Source: Diphasiastrum complanatum
Taxonomy: Eukaryota > Streptophyta > Lycopodiopsida > Lycopodiales > Lycopodiaceae
Direction of reading: 5' to 3'
NCBI GenBank assembly: GCA_029204225.1
Contig: MU832113.1
Location: forward strand, 1-64,000
Length of the DNA: 64,000 nt
In this document: positions 9,520 to 21,118 of the stretch, in pieces
Layout: every line of letters begins with the position of its first letter
Numbering within the stretch: the first letter of the stretch is position 1
Notes under the pieces: generated by a model
What the model saw: the letters and a program-made list of their open reading frames with translations, nothing else
Told to the model about the DNA's origin: nothing
The model's database searches: none
Translations under genes and position numbers: made by a program

Positions 9520-10830
9520 CCCGATCTCAGATTCATCCGATGGTGGGTTCCAAAGTGATTGGATCTTGCTTATACAGTAGTATGCAGTTTGGATCTCAAG
9601 GATCTGATCGATCTGATCGACCGGAAGTGAATTTTAGGCCTTTTGCGGTGGTTTTTCCTTGATAACTTTTTACTCCTTGCACTGATTGACCTGAGATATT
9701 GACAGTAGCTGGATCTGATGTAGATCTTTCCAGTGATCTAGTCTGCGAGGCTTCTCTTGTGCAAGGGTTGGTTGTGCGAGGGTTCTTTAGTTGGTTTTAC
9801 AGATAAAAAACATGATATCTCTCAGATCCTTGAGAAGTAACTCTCGCAAGGCTCACAGTAGCTGGATCTGGGTTAGATCTCACTATAGAATTCTCTGCGA
9901 GAGTTAACTTTTGCAAGAAGTGAAAATTTCACTGTCTACGAGAGTTCAAAACCACTTTTTTGGCTTGATCTTCACGAGATCTCAAAACTAACTCTCGCAG
10001 GCTTCATCACTGATGGAAATTATCATTTTAAATTAATTGAGAGGGTCTGCGAGAGTTCTTACTGGAAGGATTTGCTGGATCTTCACTTTTTAGTAATTTT
10101 TTTGCACTTAAATCTAATTTTCTACTCACTGGAATCAAACTAGCTCTTGCAAGCTCTTCTGTGTCCTGGTCTCACTGAGATGGAACTTCAGAATCCTCTG
10201 CGAGAGTTCTTGACCACTGGAATTAAAAATTTTGATGTCTGCGAGGGTTCACTGGTACTTTCCTGTCTTTTTTTCACTGGAAACTCTCGCACAGACACTT
10301 AGACATCAAGCTAACTCTTGCAAGCTTCTCTGTGTCCTGGTCTCACTGAGATGGAACTTCAGAGGGCTTTGCGAGAGTTCTTATGAGGATTTGAAAGTTT
10401 TTGGATTTTTTCCAAGGGTTTTTTGAATTTTTTATGATTTTTCTCTGATTTTTACAATCTGCTTGGAACTAACTCTCGCAGGCTTCTATGCAGGTCTGGG
10501 ACAGTACCCTGGAGCTGCTGCCAGTCATGCAAGGGTTAATTCACACTGGTTCTGGAGATATAAGAATCTGATGAGATTTAGGCCCTTTTTCCCTCCAAAA
10601 ATGCATATTGGTGTGTTTTTTGGATTTTTTGGCTGGTTGGTTTGGGTTTCAAGCCCTTAGAGGCTGTTCAAGGCCTCCTCTACCCTCTCACACCTCCTCC
10701 ACTAGTTGTGAACAGTCCAAACACAAAAAAAAAAATAGAAAACTAACTCTAAACTCCCAAAAATCTACCTCAAACTACTCTAAAAAGCAAGAAAATAGCT
10801 AAAATACAGCTAAACTAGTTAGTGGAAACC
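9520..10830 (-). other. Gypsy-1 leader with many CTGCGAGAGTT / AACTCTCGCAG motifs
   Basis: This 1.3-kb leader between the primer site and gag has no coding frame. From 9740 to 10530 it contains about a dozen copies of a ten-base motif (tgcgagagtt or its complement aactctcgca, with variants) in both orientations, every 40-100 bp. One longer direct repeat (tcttgcaagct...gtgtcctggtctcactgagatgg) occurs at 10144 and 10315. Confidence 0.65.
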
Positions 10831-10850
10831 TATTCCCGGCAACGACGCCA
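10831..10850 (-). promoter_or_regulatory. Gypsy-1 primer binding site
   Basis: On the minus strand: TGGCGTCGTTGCCGGGAATA, one base after the LTR end. It resembles the tggcgccgttgccgggga primer site known from plant Athila/Tat-type gypsy elements. The related copy at 60612-60629 reads tggcgtcattgctgggga. Confidence 0.75.
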
Positions 10851-10851
10851 C

Positions 10852-11664
10852 TATAGGGTCAAAGATCTTGCGTAGTATAGCCCTCCCGCCTGTCAACAAG
10901 GGTTAGATCACTGGATAGGTACCTAACTATGCATAGATGCTATTTTTAGTTAGTTTCCTACTTTCTCCCTTAACTCTATTCACCACTAACACTACCCTCC
11001 TTTAACTCTACTCCTCTACACTAACATTCATCATGCTTTTGGGTGAAGGGAAAGGATAGACAAGAAGAGGAAGAGAGAAGAGAAGAGAGAAAGAGAGAGA
11101 GATGAGATGGAGGTTAGCTCAAATGCTCAATGTCATTGTTTATGGAGAAACCTTAACTAATCACAAACAAAAAGCATGGAAGAAATGGAAATAACAAGCA
11201 ATCACAACAATAGCATAAGCAAGATTGATTAGCAAATGAGGATGCTTGAGCTCTCAAAATAGTAGAGTCTCCTCCTCTCTATTAAGCATGAAAATAGTGT
11301 ACAAATGGTGCCTTTTAATAAAATGGGGAAGGCCCTTGCCCCTCAATCCTATTGGCTAATATTCACATTTGATCCTATCCATTCATCTTGGACCCAACTT
11401 GATCCAAGGGTCCACAAAAAGTACATTGGAAATCACAACATGCGAGTCCAAAATTGGACCCAACTCTAAAAAGTAAATTCGAAGTTTAAAATTGACCTCA
11501 AGTTTTATTTTAATTACAAAGGCCCAAGTCGATTTTATTTTGTTTACACTTTGGCTTGCGTGCTCATTGGGCCATGGGCTTATACGCGCAGGATGCCATG
11601 CCCTCACAACACATTTTATTGGACGATTTTACTTATTTACACTTTGTTGGGAATATCCCCAACA
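10852..11664 (-). repeat. Gypsy-1 5' LTR (813 bp)
   Basis: On the minus strand it starts TGTTGGGGATATTCCCAACA at 11664, itself a near-perfect inverted repeat, and ends gaccctata at 10852. Its 3' half is clearly homologous to 60140-60610 on plus (same order of words: tttgagctaacctcc, the ct-rich stretch, gatctaacccttgttgac). The right border interrupts an older gypsy integrase. Confidence 0.75.
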
Positions 11665-12582
11665 GTTGGGGACTGGATTTATCGAGAAAATAAACCCGAA
11701 ATCGTCGAATGGTCGTACATACATTATCGTAGCAACAGATTATGTTACGAAATGGGCGGAGGTAAAAGCGTTGTGGGACAACACTGCCAATCAACCACTA
11801 AATTCATATTTAACAATATTTCATCACGGTTTGGTTGCCCATTGAAAATTGTGTTCGATAGGAGACTGCATTTCGTGAATAACACAATAAAGGAAATGAC
11901 ATATTTATTTCGTGTTATTCATAAAATGTCCACTTCTTATTACCCATGCGAGAATAGTCAGGTTGAAGCGACTCATAAGCCACTGAAGGCTATTATCGCA
12001 AAACAGGTGCTCGAGAAAGGAGGATCTTGGCATGAGTTTTTGCAACCAACGTTATGGGCTTACCGCACCACATATAAGATATCTACGGGTTATACGCTGT
12101 TTCACTTGGTCTATGGCACGGATACAATCATGTCGTATCAATTCATTTTACCAACTCATGATGAGTCCTTACGTGAACGGGTAATTGCCTTGGAAAAATT
12201 GGAGGAACATCGGGGTTATGGATGCTGGATGAATTGGGTGATTAAACAGCAACAGGCCCGGTGGTTCAATAAACATATACATGAGAGGGACCTTAAAAAA
12301 GGTAATCTCGTGTTATATTACCCAGGCAGTATCACGAACACAATCAAATCAAAGGATCAGCATTGGGAAGGACCATATCATATTCTTAACATTTTTGGAA
12401 ACAATATAACCATTGCATGGTATAATCCCTTGGGACTATCGTTTGTCGTCAATAACAGTCGGGTGAAAGGCTACAATCTTCCAGAGGAGAGAGATGATAT
12501 CAATAGGGGATTAATTTATTCCTTGTTTGATACTTTGAAAGTCGGGATTACATTCAACCAACGTCGATTGGGGGAAAACTGA
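11665..12582 (+). pseudogene. Gypsy-2 integrase remnant
   Basis: After the Gypsy-1 LTR the plus strand reads gypsy integrase in two frames. First TYIIVATDYVTKWAEVKAL (about 11712-11775), then in the frame ending at 12582: RFGCPLKIVFDRRLHFVNNTIKEM, TSYYPCENSQVEATHKPLK, LWAYRTTYKISTGYTLFHLVYG and a C-terminal domain (WEGPYHILNIFG). The conserved glycine and glutamate of the GNGQAE motif are changed (ENSQVE keeps the glutamate). It is inactive. Its N-terminal part was displaced by insertion of Gypsy-1. Confidence 0.8.
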
Positions 12583-12660
12583 CCTCAGCTTGAATGACAA
12601 TATCCGCACGGAGGCACGTGCAACACAAAAGCATGGGAGAAAAAAAAAACACCTAAACAC

Positions 12661-12760
<100 letters not shown>

Positions 12761-12967
12761 CAAATCATGAATCAAGTTAAGTGAATTTTCCGGGAATTGT
12801 TGCTACAATCACATCTTTGTGAAGCGATAGGAGGTATCATAGGCAGCTTGGAAATCATGGTCCCACTCAAATCTCATAATTACAATTTCGAATATGTAAG
12901 AGGGATTTGGATGTATTTTGAAAACTGAGGAATACATTGCAGATATTTCTCATATTATCGTGACAAC

Positions 12968-13360
12968 ATGGACCCCAACGAAGTTCAACAACGATCACGA
13001 CAACGGCGGCGTCAGGAAGACATCAACTCGGTGGAAATGGAGTATTATCTTCCTATGAATTTCCAGTCGTTAATGTAGTATAGGCAACAGGAGAGGATTG
13101 AGTTAGCGCGGCAGGTGTTGGAGCGTCAGAGATTGGCCATTCAACAGCAGAAACGTTTACAACAAGAGAGACAAGAGCTATTGAGTCAGCGACTGGATCA
13201 CCGGTAGATAGAGACGTGGCAGTTTGAAGAACGGCAGAACCACTCTTTTGAAATTTGGAATGTTGGATACCAAATTTGGGGAATTAATGTCTTCTATTGG
13301 ATCTTCATTTTTTTCATGTTGTTTTATATATTGCTCGAGTTCCTATATACATACTGTTGA
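12968..13360 (+). pseudogene. Gypsy-2 downstream ORF: coiled coil plus C-terminal membrane segment, two TAG stops
   Basis: From ATG 12968 the frame is 131 codons to TGA 13358-13360, interrupted only by two TAG codons (13075-13077 and 13204-13206). Both could be former CAG, since the surroundings are Gln-rich. The part before and between the stops is rich in Gln, Arg and Glu (QQRSRQRRRQED, LARQVLERQRL, QQQKRLQQERQEL) and should form a coiled coil. The last 30 codons are strongly hydrophobic and aromatic (NVFYWIFIFFMLFYILLEFL), a likely single membrane helix. It lies 386 bp downstream of an integrase on the same strand, where env-like third ORFs sit in some plant gypsy lineages. That identity is inference; I recognise no family signature. 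Confidence 0.5.
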
Positions 13361-15060
13361 ACAATTGATGCAGTTGCTTTCCTAAGTAAAGAGTTTGATT
13401 GTGATATACAAGATAGTTCGTTTGTAGCTCCAATGTATGAAACTTGGTCTGGTTGCGCATATGCGTCAATAGACGGACATCATTATCACTCAAAAAACAT
13501 AAGCATTTTTATCTTTTGTGAATGCCTGAACTTATGCATAATGTATTGGTTAGGCACATATTATTAAGACAGCCCCAGTCAGGGATGCGTATTATGGAAT
13601 TTTATGATCCACGAATTTTGTTGATTTAAGTGTAGTTAGTAGACATGGACGACACAGATTTATAATGTTTGATATCTCATATGAGCATTGTCATAAAAAT
13701 ATGGTACTTTGGTTCTAAAGTCGTGCAAGAAGTTTAAAGTTTTTATTATAAGAGTTTTCATAAAAAAAAGTTTTGGAGGAAAAAATCTATACAATTTTAG
13801 ATTGGTAGTGCGTGGGACACTTGTATGGACTAGTTTCTTAGCTTACAACAAGTTTGTAGAATTCATACGAAGTATGCTTTTTAAGATTTAGAAGGATATT
13901 GCGGGGCTGTTTGGAATTTTTGTAGCCAAACCACCTACGAGTTACGGTTATGGTTAGAACGATGTGGCATACGACAAGTTCAAATTATGGTTTGAACGGT
14001 TGTATTTTTGCGTACGACGAGTTCACATTACGGTTTGAACGATTGTATTTTTGTGATCCCTCTTACAGTTTTAACAAGTTCAGATGCCTAACGGACTTTA
14101 CGATTTCAATGGTATTTCTAACAGGTACAACACGTGGCACTACATTTAATTTCATAAAGATACTCATTACGGTAATTACAATAAGTTACTTTTTGGGGTT
14201 TATAACACTGCACGCTGCAATTAATTGGGTTGATACTAGTGTGAATACGACGGGACTATCACAAGGGGTACGTGTCCATTTTCTACAGCAACGCATGGGC
14301 TATGTTAGCGGTTAATAGGGAAGTTCTAAATTAAAACGATGAATTACTGTATTCGATGTTACTTTGCACAAGCGCTATTGATGTTGCATAACCACGCTCT
14401 TTACTAACAAGAGTGTTTCGCGACCGGCAGCGATGGCGACTATTAAGAAAAGCTCTCAATTTGTAAAGCGCATGGAGGTAAAGACATAAATCATCAAAGA
14501 TCATGGATTCACGCAAGTGCGTGGCATGATTATATACCCATCACAAAATAGATGTTTACAGACACTCTCGGACTGCCCACACTGTCGTAAAACGTGGGGA
14601 TGATCGGCAGCGAAAGCTCAAGGCTTTGAGCGCAGCGTGTAGGAACGGAAATGCAACAGTTAGCAGTAGAAATATTCAAGTAGAATGATTCATACAAATT
14701 GCGCAAATGAACAACTCAGTAGTGAGACAAAAATTGCACTCTGATTGATATCAACATTACTTATACCCTCCAAGGCCCATGCACCACTAGTAGTGCACTG
14801 TGACACCATACTGGACACCTCTGCAGCCTATCTGGGCCACGTCATCCAGTTCTCCAATTACTCACTGATAGACCCATACAAATCCACCATCAAGTGTTTA
14901 GGCCTACAACCATTAATTATGACCATGTACACATAAGGGCCCCAATTTCCTTATAGTCACAATTAACTTACGGGTTGTTGGTCTACCGGTCCCTAGTGTG
15001 GACACGATACCCGAGACCAGTCATGGGCATGACACTCACGTCATATAGTGAGTTCAGAAT
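13361..15060. other. No gene seen; short tandem repeat
   Basis: AT-rich DNA, possibly including the 3' end of Gypsy-2. Near 13970-14055 a unit of about 44 bp (tacgacaagttcaaattatggtttgaac...) occurs twice. I could not identify an LTR here. Confidence 0.4.
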
Positions 15061-15074
15061 TTCCAAATGTCTTT

Positions 15075-15326
15075 TTAAGTTTTAGCTTCAACTATGTGTC
15101 CAATCTGTGTATATGATATATTGAGGATAATAAGCGCGAAAGCTTTACCATTCTTCGATTTCCACTTTGAGTCTTTTGTGTCGTCTTCAGGTTTTACTTC
15201 TGTACCTGTAACAACATCCCAGAACTCGTTCGCGATTAACAAGGTCTTCATCTTAAATTTCCACAAATGATAATTGGATCCATTCAGCTTGTCTGCAATA
15301 AGACCAGCTTTACTTTGAGAATCCAT
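15075..15326 (-). pseudogene. Copia-2 gag N-terminal fragment
   Basis: The minus-strand frame starts MDSQSKAGLIADKLNGSNYHLWKFKMKTLLIANEFWDVV, the typical start of a copia gag. It is cut after 83 codons. Primer site and LTR lie upstream on the same strand, so only the 5' end of this element remains. Confidence 0.8.
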
Positions 15327-15475
15327 CTAGAACTTAGTATGCTTGTATCGATGACGCTAAGATGTAGTAACGTCAACAAACAGGAAATCAATTCTCTGAT
15401 ACTGAAAGATTGAAAGAAACTGAAGAATATGATATCAATTTGATATCGCGAAAGATATCAAGTATTAGAGCTTTC

Positions 15476-15487
15476 GCTCTGATACCA
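15476..15487 (-). promoter_or_regulatory. Copia-2 primer binding site
   Basis: On minus: TGGTATCAGAGC, a perfect initiator Met tRNA complement, immediately after the LTR end. Confidence 0.9.
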
Positions 15488-16080
15488 TGTCGGAAAGAGA
15501 TGTGTGAAAGATAGGTCGAACTCGAAAAGAAACGAACTCAAATGAAAAATATTCGAATGACAAGAAAGAAAAATTATCGTGCGCAGCGGAATAAAGTATC
15601 TTTCTCTTTCTCTATGCATGACTACGCCTATCAATTTTGAACAAAACAATAGTGATAGAAATCATGTTCGATCTTACAATAACTAACTTTGAAATCATTG
15701 GTACTACAGTGATTTCGTAGCCAAACATTAAGCATTGAATTATCAGACAAATATTTTGTCGCGAATTGCTAGACAAATAATTTGCCACGAATCACTAGAC
15801 AAATAATTAGTCGCGAAGAACTACAAAAACGCATACATTCTGAGACGAACCTGAACACAATAGAAGATAGTATTGATTCAGTATGAAAGCGAAACAGAAG
15901 TAAATGAGTACAATATATTGCGGATTGAAGTCGCGTACTCTAAGCTATTTCTGAGCAGCTAAAGTGAAAGTCTAAATTAAGCGCAATGTTGATAAGCAGT
16001 AAGCACAATAGCAATCTCTAAAACCACTCTAAGACGTGAGCTAGAATGCTCAGGAGTGTTCAAGTTTAAATTAAAAAACA
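15488..16080 (-). repeat. Copia-2 5' LTR (about 593 bp)
   Basis: On minus it ends ...catctctttccgaca at the primer site. The likely start is TGTTTTTTAATTTAAACTTG at 16080. This outer border is judged only from the TG/CA rule. It points away from the glyoxalase gene and ends about 330 bp before that gene's first ATG. Confidence 0.55.
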
Positions 16081-16408
16081 AAATTTCCTAATCATCTTAA
16101 AATGCGAGTGATGTAGATCTAATCACCTGGACTTTACTCGAGGGACAAAACAATGACAAGTTCATGGCATCCTTTCTTAACAAGGATGACACACAAGAAT
16201 CAGCATGGGACCATTTTCTCAGGGCACAAAAGGGTGGAATGAGGCCTAGAGGTGGGTTTATCCCGTGAAAAGAGGTGGCAAAATGGTGCTTTCCACGATA
16301 GACACGAGGAGAAGGATAGAGACTGAGGAGGAGCAAGGGCAGCTTCATGCTGCTGCACTCGAGCAAGAACAGCAGAAAATCTGAGCGATGCATCGCCGTT
16401 TGTAAATA
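16081..16408 (+). promoter_or_regulatory. Presumed promoter and 5' leader of the glyoxalase gene
   Basis: These 328 bp lie between the Copia-2 LTR and the first ATG. I see no clear TATA box. An open frame on the opposite strand (16516-16097) overlaps exon 1 and looks like a shadow. Confidence 0.4.
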
Positions 16409-16580
16409 ATGCGTACTCTCGCGAGCATGGCTTTGCATTTCACGCCATCGCCGATGCTGGTGCATCGTGCCGTGTCCTTCCTCGCAAGACATCAGCAACA
16501 GCAGCAGCTGCAGCACACAAGATTGGTTGCTTGCTGCTTCTCTGCTAATCCTCTTCGAATCCCGCCTTTGCTTCCTCCAT
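16409..16580 (+). CDS. GLX1: GLX1 exon 1 (transit peptide)
   Basis: 57 codons plus one base. It contains a CAG/CAA run giving five consecutive Gln (near 16493-16508). The donor gtacgc at 16581 is chosen because it alone joins exon 2 in frame. The next in-frame stop without splicing is at 16613-16615. Confidence 0.75.
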
Positions 16581-19500
16581 GTACGCTCTCATCTTCCAGT
16601 CTTGAAACACCCTGAACAAGTGAAATGAAAATATAATTCGTTAGAAATTGCTTGCTGTGTCTGTGATGAAGAGTCTGGCGTGTTCGATTTGTCGACTGAC
16701 TTGTTTTGGTTCTTTTTCTCTATTGAAACATATGTGTGTTACATGTGCTGGATCGCAAGTAAATGTCACTTTTAGTGGTTTTTGATTGGCGCCCTTTCTA
16801 TTGAGATTTGCGTGGATAGCTTCACAGCTTTGGTTCGGACAATTCTAATACGCTGCGCATGTGTTATTATTGATCGTAATTTTTGTTTTCTGGCCTGGAA
16901 GAAGGTTTTTGGAGAATCTTCATTAGAACCTGGTTTTTTCTACCAAAATTTCAGCCAGTTGTGATGCACTGAGACTATCTTTTGTCTTTATGAGTTTATT
17001 AAATTTCGGCGGATCCAATTTAAGTGGGACATTTAGCTGCTCAAACATGTGGCACGCATAACCTTTGAGAAAATCATGTCATGTTATAGTTCAATTTGAA
17101 TCGAGACTCTCAAATATCGAAAGTCCAATTGCTTTTAGTGAGTAGAGCTTTTATCTGCTTAAGGAAAGTAATTAGTTGCTGCTATTTTCAATTTCAATCA
17201 TTTTAAGAAGAGCCGCTTGTTCGTCTTTGTGGGGCCTCTGATCATGATGACCTTCCTTACACTATTTTATAAATCCATGTAGAAGTGATGAAGAATAGCT
17301 GAAACGCTTTGCAGGAATTGGACTTGTTCCAGCGCAATATTTTTGTGTAGAACTTTTTTGAACCTAGGAACTTTGGCTATTTTGTTGAGGAGCAGCATTT
17401 GAACAATTGGATATTTGAGCATCCCTGAACAGCTATTATTAACTGTTGACTTGATCACCAAGTCGCAGAAAGTATACTTGTCTTTCTGAAATATATCGAA
17501 GCAATTCACCAGAGCACATGTGAACAATGTTAGGAAGATAATTTGTTAGTGATCTATACTCTTTTTACTCTGGTGATAAATGTTTTTTTAACATCAAGCA
17601 GGGTTTACAAAGATGAGATGTTAGTAGTTACTGTGCTGTTTTGAAGCTGCTGCTTGACTCGCCAAAGTGATGAGCCAAAGTTTCAGGGTACCGTCTGCTA
17701 TGTATATCATTCCCTCCTTGCCTTTAAGACATGAGACATTGGAACTTTTAAAACTGGTATAGTAACTCATTGTGCATCTGTAATATTGCACCGTATAGAC
17801 TGTGAGAGTGAATCTGTTCTTAAGTTTTAGTCATGCAATAAGGCAATGTAGGTCAAAACACAAGTGATTGTATTGTTCTGATTTCCCCTAAACACACAGA
17901 ACGTTTCTTGTAGAATCATTTTTGAAATCTCTGCATTTCACGGGGTCTTTATCTTTGCAGATTAAGATTCTCCTTTAGATATGATGGAAGCCTACTTCAA
18001 CACAGTAACAAAAGAAAGCACCAATTAGCGGGTCTGATATTACTGTATGTAGCTTTTCTGTTTCACCAAATAGGAGAACATTATTGCTAGAAGAGATCTT
18101 CCTTTTTTGTGGAGTCATAATAATGCATGCTGCATCTGTACTAGAGGCCTGCTTTTAGAATTTCTACATGTTTTTGGAAGGATGAATCTTCAAACTGTAA
18201 GTTCAAGATATAAGTAACTGTTTTGAATTGCAGGTCATTTACCAGGAAGATTTTCTATACTTGGCGGAGCTTATCAGTACAGAGTCTGCAACAACATGGC
18301 AACGACACGGGCTGCTGGCGCTCTTAGTAAAGATAGCCTCTGGGAGTGGGCCCAGAAGGATGAACGTCGCATGCTTCACGTTGTGTATCGTGTTGGTGAT
18401 TTGGACAAGACAATCAAGTATGATTGCTTTGCTAATTGGAACTTATTTTCAGTTTGGTGTCATCAAATCGTGTTCTATTTCTATATCTTGTTTTCAAAGG
18501 TTGAGATTCAAGGCTAATAGTTCCTCTTCTGATGGGCTTAGGTGAGGTCTTTCCACTTGAAAATTGGTATTGCATATTTTGTTGTCTAGGGCCTGGTCAA
18601 CATCTAAGAGTACTATCATAGCTATAGGTGTTTCTTGTGAGATGTTTATTTTTGTTTAGAGGAAGTGATCTTTATCCTGGCTATTGCAGATTTTATACAA
18701 AATGTTGGGGGATGAAACTTCTGAGAAAGGAGGACCTTCCAGAAGAGAGATATACTAATGCCATTCTTGGTTATGGCTAGTGCAGATTTTACACAGAATG
18801 TTTGGGGATGAAACTTCTGAGAAAAAGGGACCTTCCAGAAGAGAGATATACTAATGCTTTTCTTGGTTATGGTCCAGAGGAGACTCACTTTGTTGTTGAA
18901 CTGACCTATAGTAAGTTGCACAATGACATTGAGCTGGACTACATTTCTCAAATGTTTATATCCAAGTTTGAGATCATTATTGTTTTGGAATGGGGTTTAC
19001 TGATGTTCTGAAATTCCCATTTATTTAAACGTCTCTATGGTAAGGATGATCAGATTATAGGTGGACAGATATAAGTTAGGGATGCATGTGGAAAATTCTC
19101 ACTCGCTTTAGAACTAGCAGATTATGGAGTGGATAAGTATGACTTGGGGACCGGCTTTGGACACTTCGGCATTGCAGTTGAAGATGTAAGTTTGTCAGTA
19201 TATGATATGTTCTTGTGTAACAAACTTTTCATTTATTTCAGGTTGAAGGCAAACAATTTTTACTGAATCAGCATGCTAATACATTTCAGCTTGCTAGCTT
19301 TTATTATCTTTGTTCCTTTTCTACTTTTAAACTATTTCTGCAAAGTATATTTGAAGATTCCATGTGGTATCGTAAGGTCAGCTGAATATGTTTATTAGTC
19401 TTAGGAGTTTAAATCAATACAAAACCTTACATAATCTGTTGCATGCGAGGATATGTAGTTCTCTGTTGTAGGATTGCTCGACATATTACCTGGTCAAGAA

Positions 19501-21076
19501 TTGGGAAGTTGCAACTGCCAAGATGTTCTTATAAGTGATATAGTCATACTTCCCTTCCTGCTTGAGAATAGCGTTCAGAATGTCATTATCTGACCTGCTA
19601 TTGATCATTCAGGTTTATAAGACAGTAGAGCTTACCAAGGCAAAGGGTGGAAAGGTCACTCGTGAACCAGGTCCACTTGAAGGAGGAAGCTCTGTAAATG
19701 CATTTGTAGAGGATCCTGACGGTTATAAGTTTGAGCTGATTCAGAGGGATCCTACAACTGAGCCTCTGTGCCAAGTGATGCTTCGGGTTGGAGATTTAGA
19801 TCGTTCCATTAACTTTTATGAGAAAGTGAGTTCACTAAGTTCAGAGTTTTATATACAAGTAATCTGGTTGATGTGTCGATAGCCTATAGGGAACTAGGCA
19901 ATGGTGTTAAACACCTCTTGATTGCTTCTCAGCATGTGGTAATTTGAAGATGACTGACCTCATGATTGTTGTCAAGGCTTTTGGCATGAAGCTGCTTCGT
20001 AAACGTGACAACCCTGAGCACAAGGTAATTTGAAGTTCCAGTTTTTAGAAAACAGCAGTATCTCACTTGTTTAGTTGGTGATATCATGAGTCAGCTAGAA
20101 TTATCCATTATTTCGGATGTCTCTAGGAGCAGCATCAGGTTAAAGGCTAACATGTAAAGTATGAGCATTTATCTAGTGTCTATTGTATATATCCTTTTCC
20201 ATCATTTTTGCAGTACACAATTGCCATAATTGGTTACGGTTCGGAAGATAAGACGACAGTCTTGGAGCTCACATACAATTATGGTGTGTCAGAGTATGAA
20301 AAAGGAAAGGGCTATGCGCAGGTAAGGTGAAAGTTTGGTTTCTGGTTTACGAGATTTACAGCTGTTTGAAGGTTTTTGCTGTAAAGCAAAAAAAATGCTT
20401 GTTAATTGTCTTTTCTTTCAATGAAAAGTCACATTGTTTTTATGCATCTTTTATCATATTTTAGTGATTAATTTGTAGAGCCCTACAAGCACCTCCTTGT
20501 GCGTAACGATTGCAATAGCTGCAAAGAGTGAGGTTTTTATGAGCTGCAAGTCGAAGGCTTGATTCCAGTCATGGTATCTCTGGTACGACATGCCCTTTTG
20601 GTTTATAAGTGTTAGGACATTTGTTCAAATGAATATCTTGACATTTTTAGAAGCTCTGGTTCAGTTGTGCCCAAGAGCACATCGTGAGCTTCTAGGATGA
20701 TGCACTCTCTAATAGCAAGGTTTTGTAGGAGACAATTTGTATTACTCTAAAGGGCTTAGAACACAAGATCTTCCCACAAATTGTATGCCAAGATTGGTTG
20801 CATATGCTGTAGGAAACTTTCTTGATAGTTTGTCGACGAAAGTGGTTCAGACCCTGGGCAGGAGGATCTTTCGTCAAAGTGATCAAACTAAGAGAGTTTC
20901 ATCATCAATGATCAAACTAAGCAAGGCAGAGGAGACCAAGTGTAAGGAGAAGCACCTCAAGATCCTGCTTACAAGATAGACAAAGGAATAATTGTGAAGC
21001 CAAACCGCCCGACCAAGAAGAAGCTATCGATCAATCTCCCATAGCCTCACCCCAAGCCACAGGCTAGGATGTTGAT

Positions 21077-21118
<42 letters not shown>

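Larger units (their letters stand above)
5608..11664 (-). mobile_element. Gypsy-1, internally deleted Ty3-gypsy retrotransposon
   Basis: On the minus strand the order is 5' LTR (11664-10852), primer site (10850-10831), long leader, gag start (9461), then RT end, RNase H and integrase (to 7113). Gag C-terminus, protease and the RT catalytic core are missing. The 3' LTR is not in the window, so the left limit given is only where Copia-1 interrupts. Integrase placed after RNase H makes it gypsy rather than copia. Confidence 0.75.

Noticed and set aside
16097-16516. 139-codon minus-strand ORF over the GLX1 start
   Set aside because: Antisense shadow of exon 1 and promoter, low-complexity Leu/Ser composition.
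20737-20979. 80-codon plus-strand ORF in intron 7
   Set aside because: No splice or family support; intronic.
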